Shown: in pieces, positions 46,615 to 57,803 of the stretch
Layout of the letters: every line of letters begins with the position of its first letter
Position numbering within the stretch: position 1 is the first letter of the stretch
From: Heloderma charlesbogerti
Taxonomy: Eukaryota > Chordata > Lepidosauria > Squamata > Helodermatidae
NCBI GenBank assembly: GCA_026122225.1
Contig: JANEZZ010002657.1
Coordinates: 186,001-250,000 of the forward strand
DNA: 64,000 bases
Direction: 5' to 3'
The notes under the pieces: generated by a model
Told to the model about the DNA's origin: nothing
Seen by the model: the letters and a program-made list of their open reading frames with translations, nothing else
Databases searched by the model: none
Position numbers and translations under genes: made by a program

Positions 46615-46886
46615 TTGACCTGGGCTCTTGGGCTATAATCCAGACAAGACAGAAGTACTGTGGGTCAGGAAACCTAATAATCTCGATGGAGGTTTGCAAC
46701 TGATTTTAGATGACTTTTCATTCACCCAAAACACCAATTGCCCAGTTAGGGAGTCCTCTTGGACCCTGCGCTGGGGAAGGCAGGTGGCTGCAGTGTCCAG
46801 GAGTGCGTTTTACCAGTTTGGGCTGGTGCACCAGCTGTGGCCCTGTCTGGGGAGAGCGGACCGTGCCTCGGAGTTCCATGCGCTAC

Positions 46887-47545
46887 TAGGGATGGCGAAG
46901 AATTCCACCACGGATTTCAGCGAGGCCTAATGCACTGGCATTCGACCCCCCGAAACCCGTGGCGGAACAGCCTCCCACCCCCCGCCAACCCGCGGAATCC
47001 TCTCAGGACGAAGCTTACCTGGGGCGGCGGCAGCGGCGGCTGGTCTCTTGGCCAGCTGCTGCGGCCACAAATGGCGACCGTCGTATTTTATAAATACATT
47101 ATAAAAAAGTATTTACGTAGCCTATCACGGCAAAGAGCAGGGGCGCAAACGGCGGCTGCTACGCCGTTTGCGTCCCTGCTCTTTGCTGTGATGGGCTACG
47201 TAAGTATTTACGTAGCCTATCACGGTAAAGGTAGCCATGCAAATGACGTAGCGGCCGCCGTTTGCGTCCCTGCTCTTTGCTGTGATAGGCTACTTAAATA
47301 CTTATGTAGCCTATCACGGCAGCCTGGAAGGACGCAAATGGCGGCCGCTACGATGGCCGCCATTTGCGGCCGCAGCAGCCCAGCCGCGGCCGGAACTCTG
47401 GCTGCGGCTGGCCCCGGCTGGCGGCTCCGCGGACCTGCCGTGGAGCAGAGCCAGCCGGGGAGGATTCTGGGGGGAGAGATGAAGCGCCTCCCCCCCAGCG
47501 CGGATGCCCCAGCGCAGAACCAGGTAGGTGTTTCGTACATCCCTA
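46887..47545. mobile_element. Nonautonomous hAT element (palindromic MITE family), copy 2
   Basis: The ends TAGGGATG and CATCCCTA are perfect 8-bp inverted repeats. They are flanked by a perfect 8-bp target duplication, TGCGCTAC, at 46879-46886 and 47546-47553. It shares the 'ccaggta...ttcgt' right subterminal block and the GTGATAGGCTACGTAA core with 3475-3958. At 659 bp it is longer and has extra G+C-rich palindromes. No transposase. Confidence 0.92.
47107..47320. repeat. Palindrome cluster in MITE copy 2
   Basis: Arms of about 48 bp at 47107-47154 and 47163-47214 pair around a short centre. They include TTTACGTAGCCTATCACGG and GCAAAGAGCAGGG with their complements. A further unit at 47260-47319 repeats the CCTGCTCTTTGC block and ends in a short palindrome at 47281-47319 like those of copy 1. 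Confidence 0.85.
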
Positions 47546-48249
47546 TGCGCTACTGATGTCCAGGCTGGGCCATTGTAATGTGCTCTACATGGGGCTGCTT
47601 TTGGAGATGATTTGGAAACATGCATTGCTACAGAATGCGGCCACCCAAGTGTTGGTGGGGGCAAGGCAGTTGGATCACATGGCACCTAGACTGTACCAGC
47701 TGCACTGGTTTCTGGTGCATTTCCAAGCCCAATTTAAAGTGTTGGTTTTAATGGCTTGGGAACGTCTTACTTAAAGGACCACCTTCACCCTATATCAGGT
47801 GCCCACACTTTAAAATTTGCAACAGAGGCCTTTCTCACTTGCCCAACTTAGAGAACAGTTAAATGGGCAAGTACCTGAGAGAGGGCCTGTTCTGCAGTGG
47901 CCTCACACTCTTGAATTGGTAGCGATCTGGCATCTGTCAGGCCTCATCCTTGCAAGCTTTTAGGAAGGCCTCAAAGACCTCAAAGACATCTGTTTTCTCT
48001 GGACTTTCCCCATGTTGGTTTCACCGGATTATTCTGGGTTTGTTTGTTTTTCAGCTGCAATTGTATTTTAGATTTTGTTACTGTCTGGACTTGGTGTTTG
48101 ATTGCTGGTGTTTGTTGATGTTTTGATTTTTTTGCTGTTTATCATTGAATGTGATTTTATTGTATGGATTTTATTGTGTAAACTGTCTTTGGAGGGCTTT
48201 TGCTGTTAAAGGCGGCCTAGAAATATTTCAAATAAATGAATAAAAAGTG

Positions 48250-48440
48250 AAGAAGGACCATAGTTCAGGGATCGGGCACCTGCTTTGCCTGCAGAAGGTC
48301 CCAGCGCCAGCGCCTGGCCTCTCCAAGCATCACCCTCCCTGCCTGGGCCCCTGGACAGCCACAGCTGCCCGTCAGTGTTGACCAGACTGAGCTAGGTGGG
48401 CCAAGGCTCTGACTCAGCCTGAGGCCACTTCCTCTGCTCC
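48250..48440 (+). mobile_element. tRNA-derived SINE (family A)
   Basis: A decayed head ('catagttcaggga', CTTTGCCTGCAGAAGGTCCC) is followed by the family body and the tail 'gctaggtgggccaaggctct'. It starts directly after the A-rich L2 tail. Confidence 0.72.
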
Positions 48441-50428
48441 TCAGTCCCTCCATTGTGCTGTGAGTTGTAGCCGGAGGAGCGAGGAGCGTTCCTGCCTCTG
48501 AGGCCTGCTGGGGCCGGCGCTGGAATAGGGGAGCCGACGTCGGCCCTTGTTCTGTGGCCTGTTTTGGTGAATGCCACTCGAATGGCCAAGAACAGGCTAA
48601 GGGTTCTCTGCTCTTGGAGAGTAAGACACAGGCTAGAGATGGGGAAGCTGGAGGAAAGAGGAAGAGGAGGCACTGGGAAACCCAGAGCCCCGAGGGAAAG
48701 AAGGTGAGGCACAGTGAGCAGGCCAAAGAAGCATCCCGTGTGAGCCGTGGGCTGTGTCTCTCTGTGCCGCCAGGCTGGGGTGTCCTGTTGGGAGGAAAAG
48801 AGTACCCAGATGAGTGAGCTAGTTCAGAGGCTCTGAGCCAGAGAAGACAAAGAAGCCACGAGGGCTGAACTAGCCCACAACACCTCTTGCCTGTGGGCTT
48901 CTGAGAACGCAGAGGCTGCCTCATGACTTCAAGCAGTGGTGCGGGTGCTGGTACTGTTGCAGTCAAGATGGATTAATCATGCTCAGGAACACTAAAAATA
49001 GTGAGCCAAATCTTAAAAAATGCCCACCCCAGATTTACAAATTGTGCTGCAACTTTTGGAAGCTGCGAACGTTCAGCAAAAGAGAGGCGGGGAGATGATT
49101 TGGTGGCCAACCGACTTACGGTGGAATGTGCAGCGGGAAGTCCTCTTCTCACTTCCCCTCCTTGGCGTGGCATGTGGGTCAGGGCAAAGCTGACAAAGCC
49201 AGCCGCTCCCCTGCCCCTGTTGCAGTGCTCCTGCGATCACCCCTTCATTTCCTGCCGCTGTGGGCTGAGGGCCCTGGGGCAGCTTGCGTGTACATAAGCA
49301 GAGGAAGGTGGTCTTGGATCGAGAAGCACCTGATCTCTGGAGCAAAGAGGTGCTGGCTGAGTGAAGACTTTGCCTGGGGAATGGGTGTGTGTGTGTTGTG
49401 GGGCGTTTCGGGTGGGCACGTGCAGGACAGCATCAGCTAGTTCAGGAATGTTGCTCCATACTCTTCAAAGGACAGTCTGCTGTCCACCCCTCCCTGTTCT
49501 GTTCAGTTCTTCCTCAGTGAAAGCACATGAAGGGTTTGTTAGCTGAATTAAGTGCGTGTGCGAGCACAGCCTTCTGTGAAATCAGCGCGCCAGGCCAAAA
49601 TGCTTGAAGGCAGAGAAGCAGCGTGACATCCCCCCACCCCCCTCCACAGTGTGTTGTGAGGGCAGTTGCAAGAGCCAGGGGCTGGGCAGAGACGGGGTGG
49701 TTGGCCTGGCTCCCTTCAGGGCCGCTCGGTCCTTCTGAGAAAGGGTAGCTGCCATGTTCCTGCAGCACTCCTGATCTTTCTCTCGTTCTAACCGAGGATG
49801 CCTAAATACAGCAGTGCTGCTCTGACGTACAGACCACGAAGTACGTTGATTCCTCTTTGTTAGCAGGCTTGAGACCCTGTGCATTTTTATTGCTTGACTC
49901 CTTGGTGTTTAATGAATAACCTTGGTGTTACATTAATGCAAGTTTTTGTGTTGTAATTAATATTTGTGTTGCCGTTGGAAATGGAGGGTCATAAATGGTG
50001 GTGAGTCAGGAAAGCGAGGGGCAAGTTTAATTGGCTGTGTGCAATGCTGAAAGGGTTTAGTCATTAAATGCTCCGCTGTACAGAGAGGGGGCTGGCTGGA
50101 TTCCTCCACACACCAGAGCAGCCTCCATCTGAGTTGAGGGGGTGGGGGTGGGCCATACGTGGGCTGAAAATAATTTTGCAGCACACTAAAATCCTGGGGT
50201 CATCACCACACCTCTGATATGAGGGAACCGTGTCCCAGAGTACAAAGGAAAGGCAACAACTGGCAGCTGGCTCCCAGTCCTGTTTTCCTCCATCAGTCCC
50301 ATTCACAGGCAAATGGGGAGGGAGGGAAGTGTGGTTCACAGAGGCTTTCTTTGGTAGTGATCTGCAAGAACAGGATCAGTGCTTGCTGCAGGGCAATAAG
50401 AAGCTATTTGGAAAAACATTTCTTTAAT
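48441..50428. other. Intron stretch with one candidate conserved block
   Basis: No gene was recognised. The A+T-rich block at about 49880-50080 ('ttaatgaataaccttgg', 'ttgtaattaatatttgtg', 'gtcataaatgg', 'tagtcattaaatg') is non-repetitive and rich in homeobox-like words. It could be a conserved enhancer. Confidence 0.3.
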
Positions 50429-50439
50429 GTCCCAAATAG

Positions 50440-53173
50440 TTGTTGTTGTTGTTCAGTCATTATGTCCGACTCTTCGTGACCCCATTGACCGACCATCACA
50501 CGCCAGGCCTCCCTGTCCTGCGCTCTCTCCCGGAGCGTGCTCAAGTCCATATTCATTGCATCAGTGATGCTATGTAGCCATCTCATCCTCTGCCATCCCC
50601 TTCTTCTTTTGCCTTGAATCTTTCCCAGCATCAGGGTCTTTTCCAGGGAGTTTTCTCTTCGCATTAGGTGGCCAAAATATTTCAGCTTCAGCTTCAGTAT
50701 CAGTCCTTCCAATGAGCACTCAGGGTTGATTTCCTTTAGGATGGACTGATTTGACCTCCTTGCAGTCCAGGGGACTCGCAAGAATCTTCTCCAGCACCAC
50801 AGTTCGAAAGCATCAATTCTTCGGCGCTCAGCCTTCCTTATAGTCCAGCTCTCACAGCCATACGTTGCTACTGGGAAAACCATAGCTTTGATTAGATAGA
50901 CCTTTGTCGGCAAGGTGATGTCTCTGCTTCTACTATGCTGTCTAGGTTTGCCATAGCTTTCCTCCCAAGGAGCAAGCGTCTTTTAATTTCATGGCTACAG
51001 TCACCGTTTGCGGTGATCTTGGAGCCCAAGAAAGTAAAATCTGTCACTGCTTCCATTTCTTCCCCTTCTATATGCCAGGAAGTGATGGGGCCAGATGCCA
51101 TGATCTTTGTTTTTTTAATGTTGAGTTTCAAACCAGCTTTTGCACTCTCCTCTTTCACCCTCAACAAGTGGCTCTTGAGATCCTCTTCGCTTTCTGCCAT
51201 TAGGGTGGTATCATCTGCATATCGGAGGTTGTTGATAATTCTCCCAGCAATCTTAATTCCGACCTCTGATTCATCCAACCCAGCGTTTCTCATGATGTAC
51301 TCTGCATATAAGTTAAATAAGCAGGGTGACAATATGCAGCCTTGTCGTACTCCTTTCCCAATTTTGAACCAATCGGTTGTTCCATGTCTGGTTCTTACTG
51401 TTGCTTCTTGACCCTCGTACAGGTTTCTCAGGAGACAGGTAAGGTGGTCTGGTACTCCCATCTCTTTAAGAATTTGCCAGAGTTTGTTGTGATCCACACA
51501 ATCAAAGGCTTTAGCATAGTCAGTGAAGCAGAAATAGACGTTTTTCTGGAATTCTCTTGCTTTCTCCATGATGCAGCGAATGTTGGCGATTTGATCTCTA
51601 GTTCCTCTGCCTCTTCGGAACCAGCTTGGACTTCCGGTAGTTCTCGGTTCACATACTGCTGAAGCCTAGCTTGTAGGATTTTGAGCATCACCTTGCTGGC
51701 ATGTGAAATGAGCGCAATTGTACAGTAGTTTGACATTGCCCTTCTTTGGGATTGCCCTTCTTTGGGATTGGAATGTAAACTGACCTTTTCCAGTCTTGTG
51801 GCCACTGTTGATTGTTCCAAATTTGTTGGCATATTGAGTGCAGCACTTTAACAGCATCATCTCTTAGGATCTTAAATAGCTCAGCTGGAATACTGTCATC
51901 TCCGCTAGCTTTGTTGTTAGCAATGCTTCCTAAGGCCCACTTGACTTCACTCTCGAGGATGTCCAGCTCAAGTTCAGTGACCGCTTGATCATGGCTATCA
52001 GGGACATTCAGATCTTTCCTGTATAGTTCTTCTGTGTATTCTTTCCACCTCTCTTAATTTCATCTGCTTCTGTTAGGTCCCTGCCTCCTTTATCCTTTAT
52101 CATGCCTGTCTTTGCACAGAATGTTCCCTCGATATCTCCGATTTTCTTGAAAAGATCTCTAGTCTTTCCCATTCTGTTGTTTTCCTCGATTTCTTTGCAT
52201 TGTTCATTTAAGAAGGCCTTCTTGTCTCTCCTTGCTATTCTCTGGAACTCTGCATTCAGTTGGATAGATCTTCCCCTTTCTCCCTTGCTTTTCACTTCCC
52301 TTCTTTTCTCAGCCACTTGTAAAGCCTCCTCAGATAGCCACTTTGCTTTCTTGCATTTCTTTTTCTTTGGGATGGATTGAGTTGCTGCCTCCTGAACAAT
52401 GTTACGAACCTCCATCCATAGTTCTTCAGGCACTCTGTCTATCAGGTCTGATCTCTTAAATCTATTCCTCACCTCCACTGTATATTCAAAACGGATATGA
52501 TTGAGGTCATACCTGAATGGTTTAGTGGTTTTCCCTACGTTCTTCAATTTAAGCTGAAATTTTGCAACAAGAAGCTCATGATCTGAGCCACAGTCAGCTC
52601 CAGGTCTTGTTTTGACTGACTGTATAGAGCTTCTCCATCTTTGGCTGCAAAGGACATAATCAGTCTGGTTTCGATATTGACTATCTGGTGATGTCCATGT
52701 GTAGACTTGCCTCTTGTGCTGTTGGAAAAGAGTGTTTGCTATGATCAGTGTGTTGTCTTGGCAAAACTCTATTAGCCTTTGTCCTGCTTCATTTTGTACA
52801 CCAAGGCCGTGCTTGCCTGTTATCCCGGTGATTTCTTGACTTCCTACTTTAGCATTCCAATCCCCTATGATGAAGAGGACATCTTTTTTTGGTGTTAGTT
52901 CTAGAAGGTGTTGTAGGTCTTCATAGAACCGATCAACCTCAGCTTCTTCAGCCTCAGTGGTTGGGGCATAGATTTGAATTACTTTGATGTTGAATGGTTT
53001 GCCTTGGATTCGTACTGAGATCATTCTATCATTTTTGAGATTGTACCCCAGTGCTGCTTTTCCCACCCTTTTATTGACTATGAGTGCTACTCCATTTCTT
53101 CTAAGGGATTCTTGCCCACAGTAGTAGATTTGATGGTCACCTGAATTAAATTTGCCCATGCTTGTCCATTTTA
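50440..53173 (-). mobile_element. RTE-BovB LINE, 5'-truncated, antisense
   Basis: It starts on the plus strand with the (TTG)n complement of the BovB tail and ends inside the endonuclease. A perfect 11-bp target duplication GTCCCAAATAG lies at 50429-50439 and 53174-53184. Frames: 53180-52008 (endonuclease and linker), 51569-50892 (RT) and 50913-50404 (C-terminus). A 17-bp tandem duplication near 51735-51770 and small indels break the frame. It lies inverted relative to the 42.9 kb copy. Confidence 0.94.
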
Positions 53174-53209
53174 GTCCCAAATAGGCATATGTATAAATGT
53201 TTGTTTGGT

Positions 53210-53246
53210 TGTTTATTTACTTACTTACTTACTTACTTACTTACAC
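53210..53246. repeat. (TTAC)n microsatellite
   Basis: About eight TTAC units follow a TTTGTTTATTTA run just beyond the BovB insertion. Confidence 0.9.
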
Positions 53247-53364
53247 ACTACTCTACATCAATTAAATATCAGGGTGGTGAACAATAAAAGGGAAATAACA
53301 ACAACTACAACACATACAGAATTAAAACTTTAAAATCAGATAGTTCCAGTAAAACTGTGGCTGG

Positions 53365-54625
53365 TTAGTCATAAGAACATGAGAAGAGCCCTGCTGGATC
53401 AGACCAAGGGTCCATTTAGTCCAGCATTCTGTTCACATAGTGGCCAACTAGCTGTTGACCAGGAACCCACAAGCAGTACAAGAGTGCAACAGCACCTTCC
53501 CACCCATGTTCCCCAGCAACTGGTGTACATAGGCTCACTGCCTCTGGTACTGGAGGTAGCACAGAGCCATCAGGACTAATAGCCAGCGATAGCCTTTTCC
53601 TCCAGGAATTTGTCCAGTCCCCTTTTAAAGCCATCCAAATTGGTAGCCATCACTACATCCTGTGGTAGCAACGTCCATACTTTAACTATGCACTGTGCAA
53701 AGAAGTCTTTCCTTTTATCTGTCCTGAATCTCCATCCAGATTCATAGCATGACCCCAGGTTCTAGTATTATGTGAGAGGGAGAAAAATGTCTCCCTATCC
53801 ACACTGTCCACATCATGCATAATTTTGTAGACCTCTGTCATGCTCTGCTTACCCTCCTTTTTTCCAAGCTAAACAATCCCAGCTGTTACAACCTTCTCTC
53901 ATAGGGGAGATGCTCCAGTCCCTTGATCATTTTCGTTGCCCTTTTCTGCACTTTTTCCAGCTGTACAATAACTTTTTTAGGTGTGGTGGCCAGAACTGGA
54001 CACAGTATTCCAAATGTGGCCACACCATAGATTTGTGTAGGGGCAGTATGATATTGGCAGTTTTATTCTCAATTCCTTTTCTAATTATGCCTAGCATAGA
54101 GTTTGCCTTTTTCACAGCAGCCACGCACTGGGTTGACCTCTTCATTGAGCTGTCCACCACAACCCCAAGATCTCTTTCTTGTGGCTAGCTCAGATCCCAT
54201 CAGATTATACTTGAAGTTGGGCTTTTTTGCCCCAACATGCATCACTTTACACTTGCGTACGTTGGACCCCATTTGCCATTTAGATGCCCATTCTCCCTGT
54301 TTGGAGAGATCCTTTTGGAGCTCCTCACAATCCCTTTTTCTTTTAACCACCCTAAACAATTTAGCGTCCGCAAACTTGGCCATTTCACTGCTCACTCCTA
54401 ATTCCAGATCATTTATGAACAGGTTGAAAAGCATTGGTCCTAGTACAGATTGCTGTGGGACCCCGCTGTTTTTACTTCCCTCCATTGGGAGAATTAACCA
54501 TTGATTCCTACTCTCTGCTTTCTGTTCTTTAACCAGTTACTGATCCATAAGAGGACCTGAGCTAAGTTTGCTCAGGAGTCTTTGGTGAGGGACTTTGTGA
54601 AAAGCCTTTTGGAAGTCCAAGTAAA
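53365..54625 (-). mobile_element. CR1 LINE 3' part (subfamily 1), antisense
   Basis: It begins with ACATGAGAAGAGCCCTGCTGG. The antisense frames carry GIIRKGIENKTANIILPLHKSM, LGPMLFNLFINDLELG and KRDCEELQKDLSKQGEWASKWQM. Frameshifts are present. It is collinear with 2249-3230 but extends further 5'. Confidence 0.88.
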
Positions 54626-54631
54626 CCGCAA

Positions 54632-56340
54632 CAGAAAGAACAGCTCCAATAGCAACCAATAATAGTCTTCAGACACATGTAGGAAGAAAGCCAGAGCATG
54701 AAGCACATGGCCTTCGATGTCTATATACTAACACCCAGAGAATGGGAAACAAACAGAATGAACTTGAACTCTTGATACAGGAGGGAAATTATGACTTGAT
54801 AGGTAGAACTGAGACTTGGTGGGATGACTCTCATGACTGGAATACAGCAATTGAAGGATATAACTTGTTCAAAAGAACAGGAGGAACAGAAAGGGAGGTG
54901 GGGTTGCACTATATGTGAAAAATACTTATCTCTGCACAGAAATACAGGAGGATGAGCTTGGTAGCCCCATCTAGAGCATCTGGCTCAAAATAAATGGAAC
55001 AAAGAATAAAAGGAACCTGGTGGCTGGAGTCTACTACCGGCCACCCAATCAAAGAGAAGACGAGGATGAAACTTTTGAAAAGCAAATAGCCAATGTTTTA
55101 AGGAAGCATGATGTAGTAGTAATGGGGGACTTCAGCTTCCCTGATATTTGTTGGGAGACAAATTCTGCAAAACATGGCCCCTCCAGGAAATTCCTGACTT
55201 CTGTGGCAGATAACTTCATCCTACAGAAAGTAGAGAAAGGAACTAGAGGATCAGCTATCCTTGACTTGATCCTGACCAACAGAGATGACCTAATGGGTAA
55301 AGTAGCAGTTACAGGAACTTGAGTTCTTGGTTCTAAAGGAAGCAAAAGCCGAGTGTAGCCAAACCCATACCCTGGATTTTAGGAAAGCTGACACACATAG
55401 GAATTGGAAAGAAGGCCAAGCAACAAAGGACGAGTACAGGCAGGTAGCACAGAATTGCAGGGATGGCGTCAGGAAGGAGAACGAGCTGAGGTTAACGATG
55501 GATGCTAACAGCAACAAAAAGGCTTTTTTTTAAAATTGCATTTATATCCGCCTTTTTTCCTGTTGCAAGGAACCCAAGGCGGCTTACATGATCCTCCTCC
55601 TCTCCATTTTATCCTCACAACAACCCTGTGAGGTAGGTTGGGCTGAGAGTCTGTGACTGGCCCAAAGTCACCCAGTGAGCTTCCATGGCTGAGTGGGGAC
55701 TAGAACCCAGATCTCTGGGCTCCCAGTCCAACACTCTAGCCACTATACCACACTGGCTCTCACACTGGCTTTCTTCAGATACATGCATAGTAAAAGACAG
55801 AGGAAAGAAATGATGGTTCAGCTATTAAATAAGGATGGCAAAATGATAAATAACAGATGACAAGGAAAAGGCAGAGGTGCTCAATTCCTACTTTGGCTCA
55901 GTCTTCTCCCAAAAGAGGGTCTATGACCCCCCTGGCAAAGGCCAAGTACAGGCTGAAGGGGCAGGATTGCAGCTTGAGATCGATAGGAACACCTAATTAC
56001 TTTGAATGAGTTCAAATCTCCAAGGCCAGATGAACTGCATCCTAGAGTCATAAAGGAACTGGCAGAAGAACTCTCAGAACCACTGTCTATTCTCTTTGAG
56101 AAATCACGGAGGACGGGGGAAGTGCCAGATGACTGGAGGAGGGCTAACGTTGTCCCTATCTTCAAAAAGGGTAAAAAGGAGGAACCTGGGAACTACAGAC
56201 CAGTCAGTCTGACATCAATCGCTGGGAAAATTCTGGAGCAGATCATAAAGCAATCCATCTGGAAGCACCTTGACAACAATGCAGCGATTACTCGAAGCCA
56301 ACATGGATTTGTCTAGAACAAATCCTGTCAGACAAATCTG
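54632..56340 (+). mobile_element. CR1 LINE middle part (subfamily 2), sense, with a SINE inserted
   Basis: Plus-strand pieces: NYDLIGRTETWWDDS-like wording, AGVYYRPPNQREDED, VVVMGDFSFPDICWE, RGSAILDLILTNRDD; then after the SINE, SPRPDELHPRVIKELAEELSE, NYRPVSLTSIAGKILEQ and SQHGFV. It matches the endonuclease to mid-RT of the 15.3-19.9 kb element. Both ends are missing. Confidence 0.85.
55527..55766 (-). mobile_element. tRNA-derived SINE (family B, L2-like tail), antisense
   Basis: The complement of the right end reads as a tRNA-like head (GTGGTATAGTGGCTAGAGTG). The plus-strand left end ('tttatatccgcctttttt', 'aaggcggcttac') resembles an L2-type tail. The CR1 coding words 'ggctttctt' flank both sides as a short target duplication. 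A second SINE family, distinct from family A. Confidence 0.75.
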
Positions 56341-56369
56341 ATCTCATTCTTTGGTCAGGTATACAACAT

Positions 56370-57100
56370 TCCATTGTCGTATTGCTCTAACAGTCAGGAA
56401 GCTTCCTGTCACTTGAGCCCATGATTGAAGAGCGCTATCCTATCTCCCCTCAGTCTTCTCTTCCCAAGGCTAAACATGCCCAGTTCTTTCCATCTCTCCT
56501 CATAGGGCTTTGTTTCCAGTCCCCTGATCATCTTTGTTGCCCTCCTCTGAACCCTCTCCAGCTTGTCTGCATCTGTCTTAAAGTGCGGTGCCCAGAACTG
56601 GACACAGTACTCCAGATGAGGCCTAACCAGTGCTGAGTAGAGGGGAACTAGTACTTCCCGGGATTTGGAAGCTATGCTTCTATTAATGCAGCCGGAAATA
56701 GCATTTCTCTTTTTTGCAACCACATCACATTGTTGGCTCATCTTCAGCTTGTGATCTACAACAATTCCAAGATCCTTCTCGCTTGTAGTGTTGTTGAGCC
56801 AAGTCTCCCCCATCTTGTAACTGTGCATTTGGTTTCTTTTTCCTAATTGCAGAACTTGGCATTTATCCCTATTAAATGTCATTCTGTTGTTTTCTGCCCA
56901 GCACTCCAGCCTATCAAGATCACTTTGAATTTAGTTTCTGTCTTCCTAGGTACTAGCTTTCCCACCCAATGTTGTGACATCTGCAAAATTGTTCAGCATT
57001 CCCTGCACCTCCTCCTCCAAGTTATTAATAAAAATGTTGAAGAGCACTGGGCCTAGGACTGAGCCCTGCGGTACCCCACTCGTTACCTCTGGGCCATGTT
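56370..57100 (-). mobile_element. CR1 LINE 3' part (subfamily 2), antisense
   Basis: The antisense frame MTFNRDKCQVLQLGKRNQMHSY... continues to PLYSALVRPHLEYCVQFWAPH and MIRGLETKPYEER. The true 3' terminus (about 160 bp) is missing. It faces the sense CR1 piece just before it. Confidence 0.85.
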
Positions 57101-57125
57101 GTGAAGTGTCACAATTCCCTCATCT

Positions 57126-57803
57126 TCAGGAGGAGGCAGATTGGGCGAAGTGATTGTGGGAGCTCTTCCAAAGAGCCCCGGCTATGTGGCTGTGATCTTG
57201 TCTGCAGTTGGAGAAGGGACTTCCTCCTTGTACATCTGAATGGTCCCCTTTCCGAGGACGGAGCCAGGCAGAGCGCTGAGGAGTGGTGCTGGGTGTGGCG
57301 ATTCTGTATGTGAGTGGAGGGGCATCGTGGCTACTTTGTGCGCCCTGCATGGCCAGGGGATCCCAGGAGGTGGGCTGCCCCACTAGTCTGTGGCGGGTCA
57401 GCACGTTGCGTGAGCACACCAGCCACTTCTTCCTCTCCTTGAACCTCCAGCTCTGGTTTCCACCGCCTGCTGCTGGTGTGGAATGCTGGGCAGACACGCA
57501 TGCCACCGCCTCTGGCCTTGCTTCGCCCTGAGAGCTCCTGTGCCGACTCTTCGGCTGCTGGATGTTTCCCTTCCACACGGATCGGTATGTCCTGGTTGTG
57601 GAATGTCTCCTGGATTTGGTATCTCTTGGCCGAGGAAGTGGGCTTCTGTTGCCTGGCCTTGATGGGCCAGTGCAAAAAGAGTTCCTCCCCCCCCAGCTAC
57701 ATATTCCTCTTGATGGCACCTGATTTGTGCCAGGCGGGCGTCTTCTGAGACTTGGGCATGCCTTCCCTCTGGCGACAGTACCATTTCTGAGGATGTTTTG
57801 CAT
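57126..57803 (-). other. Unrecognised G+C-rich stretch with overlapping antisense ORFs
   Basis: A 225-codon antisense frame and two further frames of 136 and 114 codons overlap here. The wording (MPKSQKTPAWHKSG-like and FKERKKWLVCSRNVLTRH) is basic and low in complexity. I cannot assign a family. It could be a decayed processed pseudogene, an unknown repeat or chance. Confidence 0.25.

Larger units (their letters stand above)
46615..48245 (+). mobile_element. L2-type LINE, 3' section, split by a palindromic MITE
   Basis: It resumes with NPDKTEVLWVRKPN and SAFYQFGLVHQLWPCLG, then is cut at 46886 by the MITE. After 47553 it continues (MSRLGHCNVLYMGL, LQNAATQVLVGARQLDH, LHWFLVHFQAQFKVLVL). It ends with an L2 3' UTR and an AATAAATGAATAAAAA tail. 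Same copy as 37690-39256. Confidence 0.78.

Noticed and set aside
54632..57100. Twin-priming (5' inversion) of a CR1
   Set aside because: In twin priming the element's 3' end is at the outer border. Here the 3' side is at the inner junction and the true terminus is missing.
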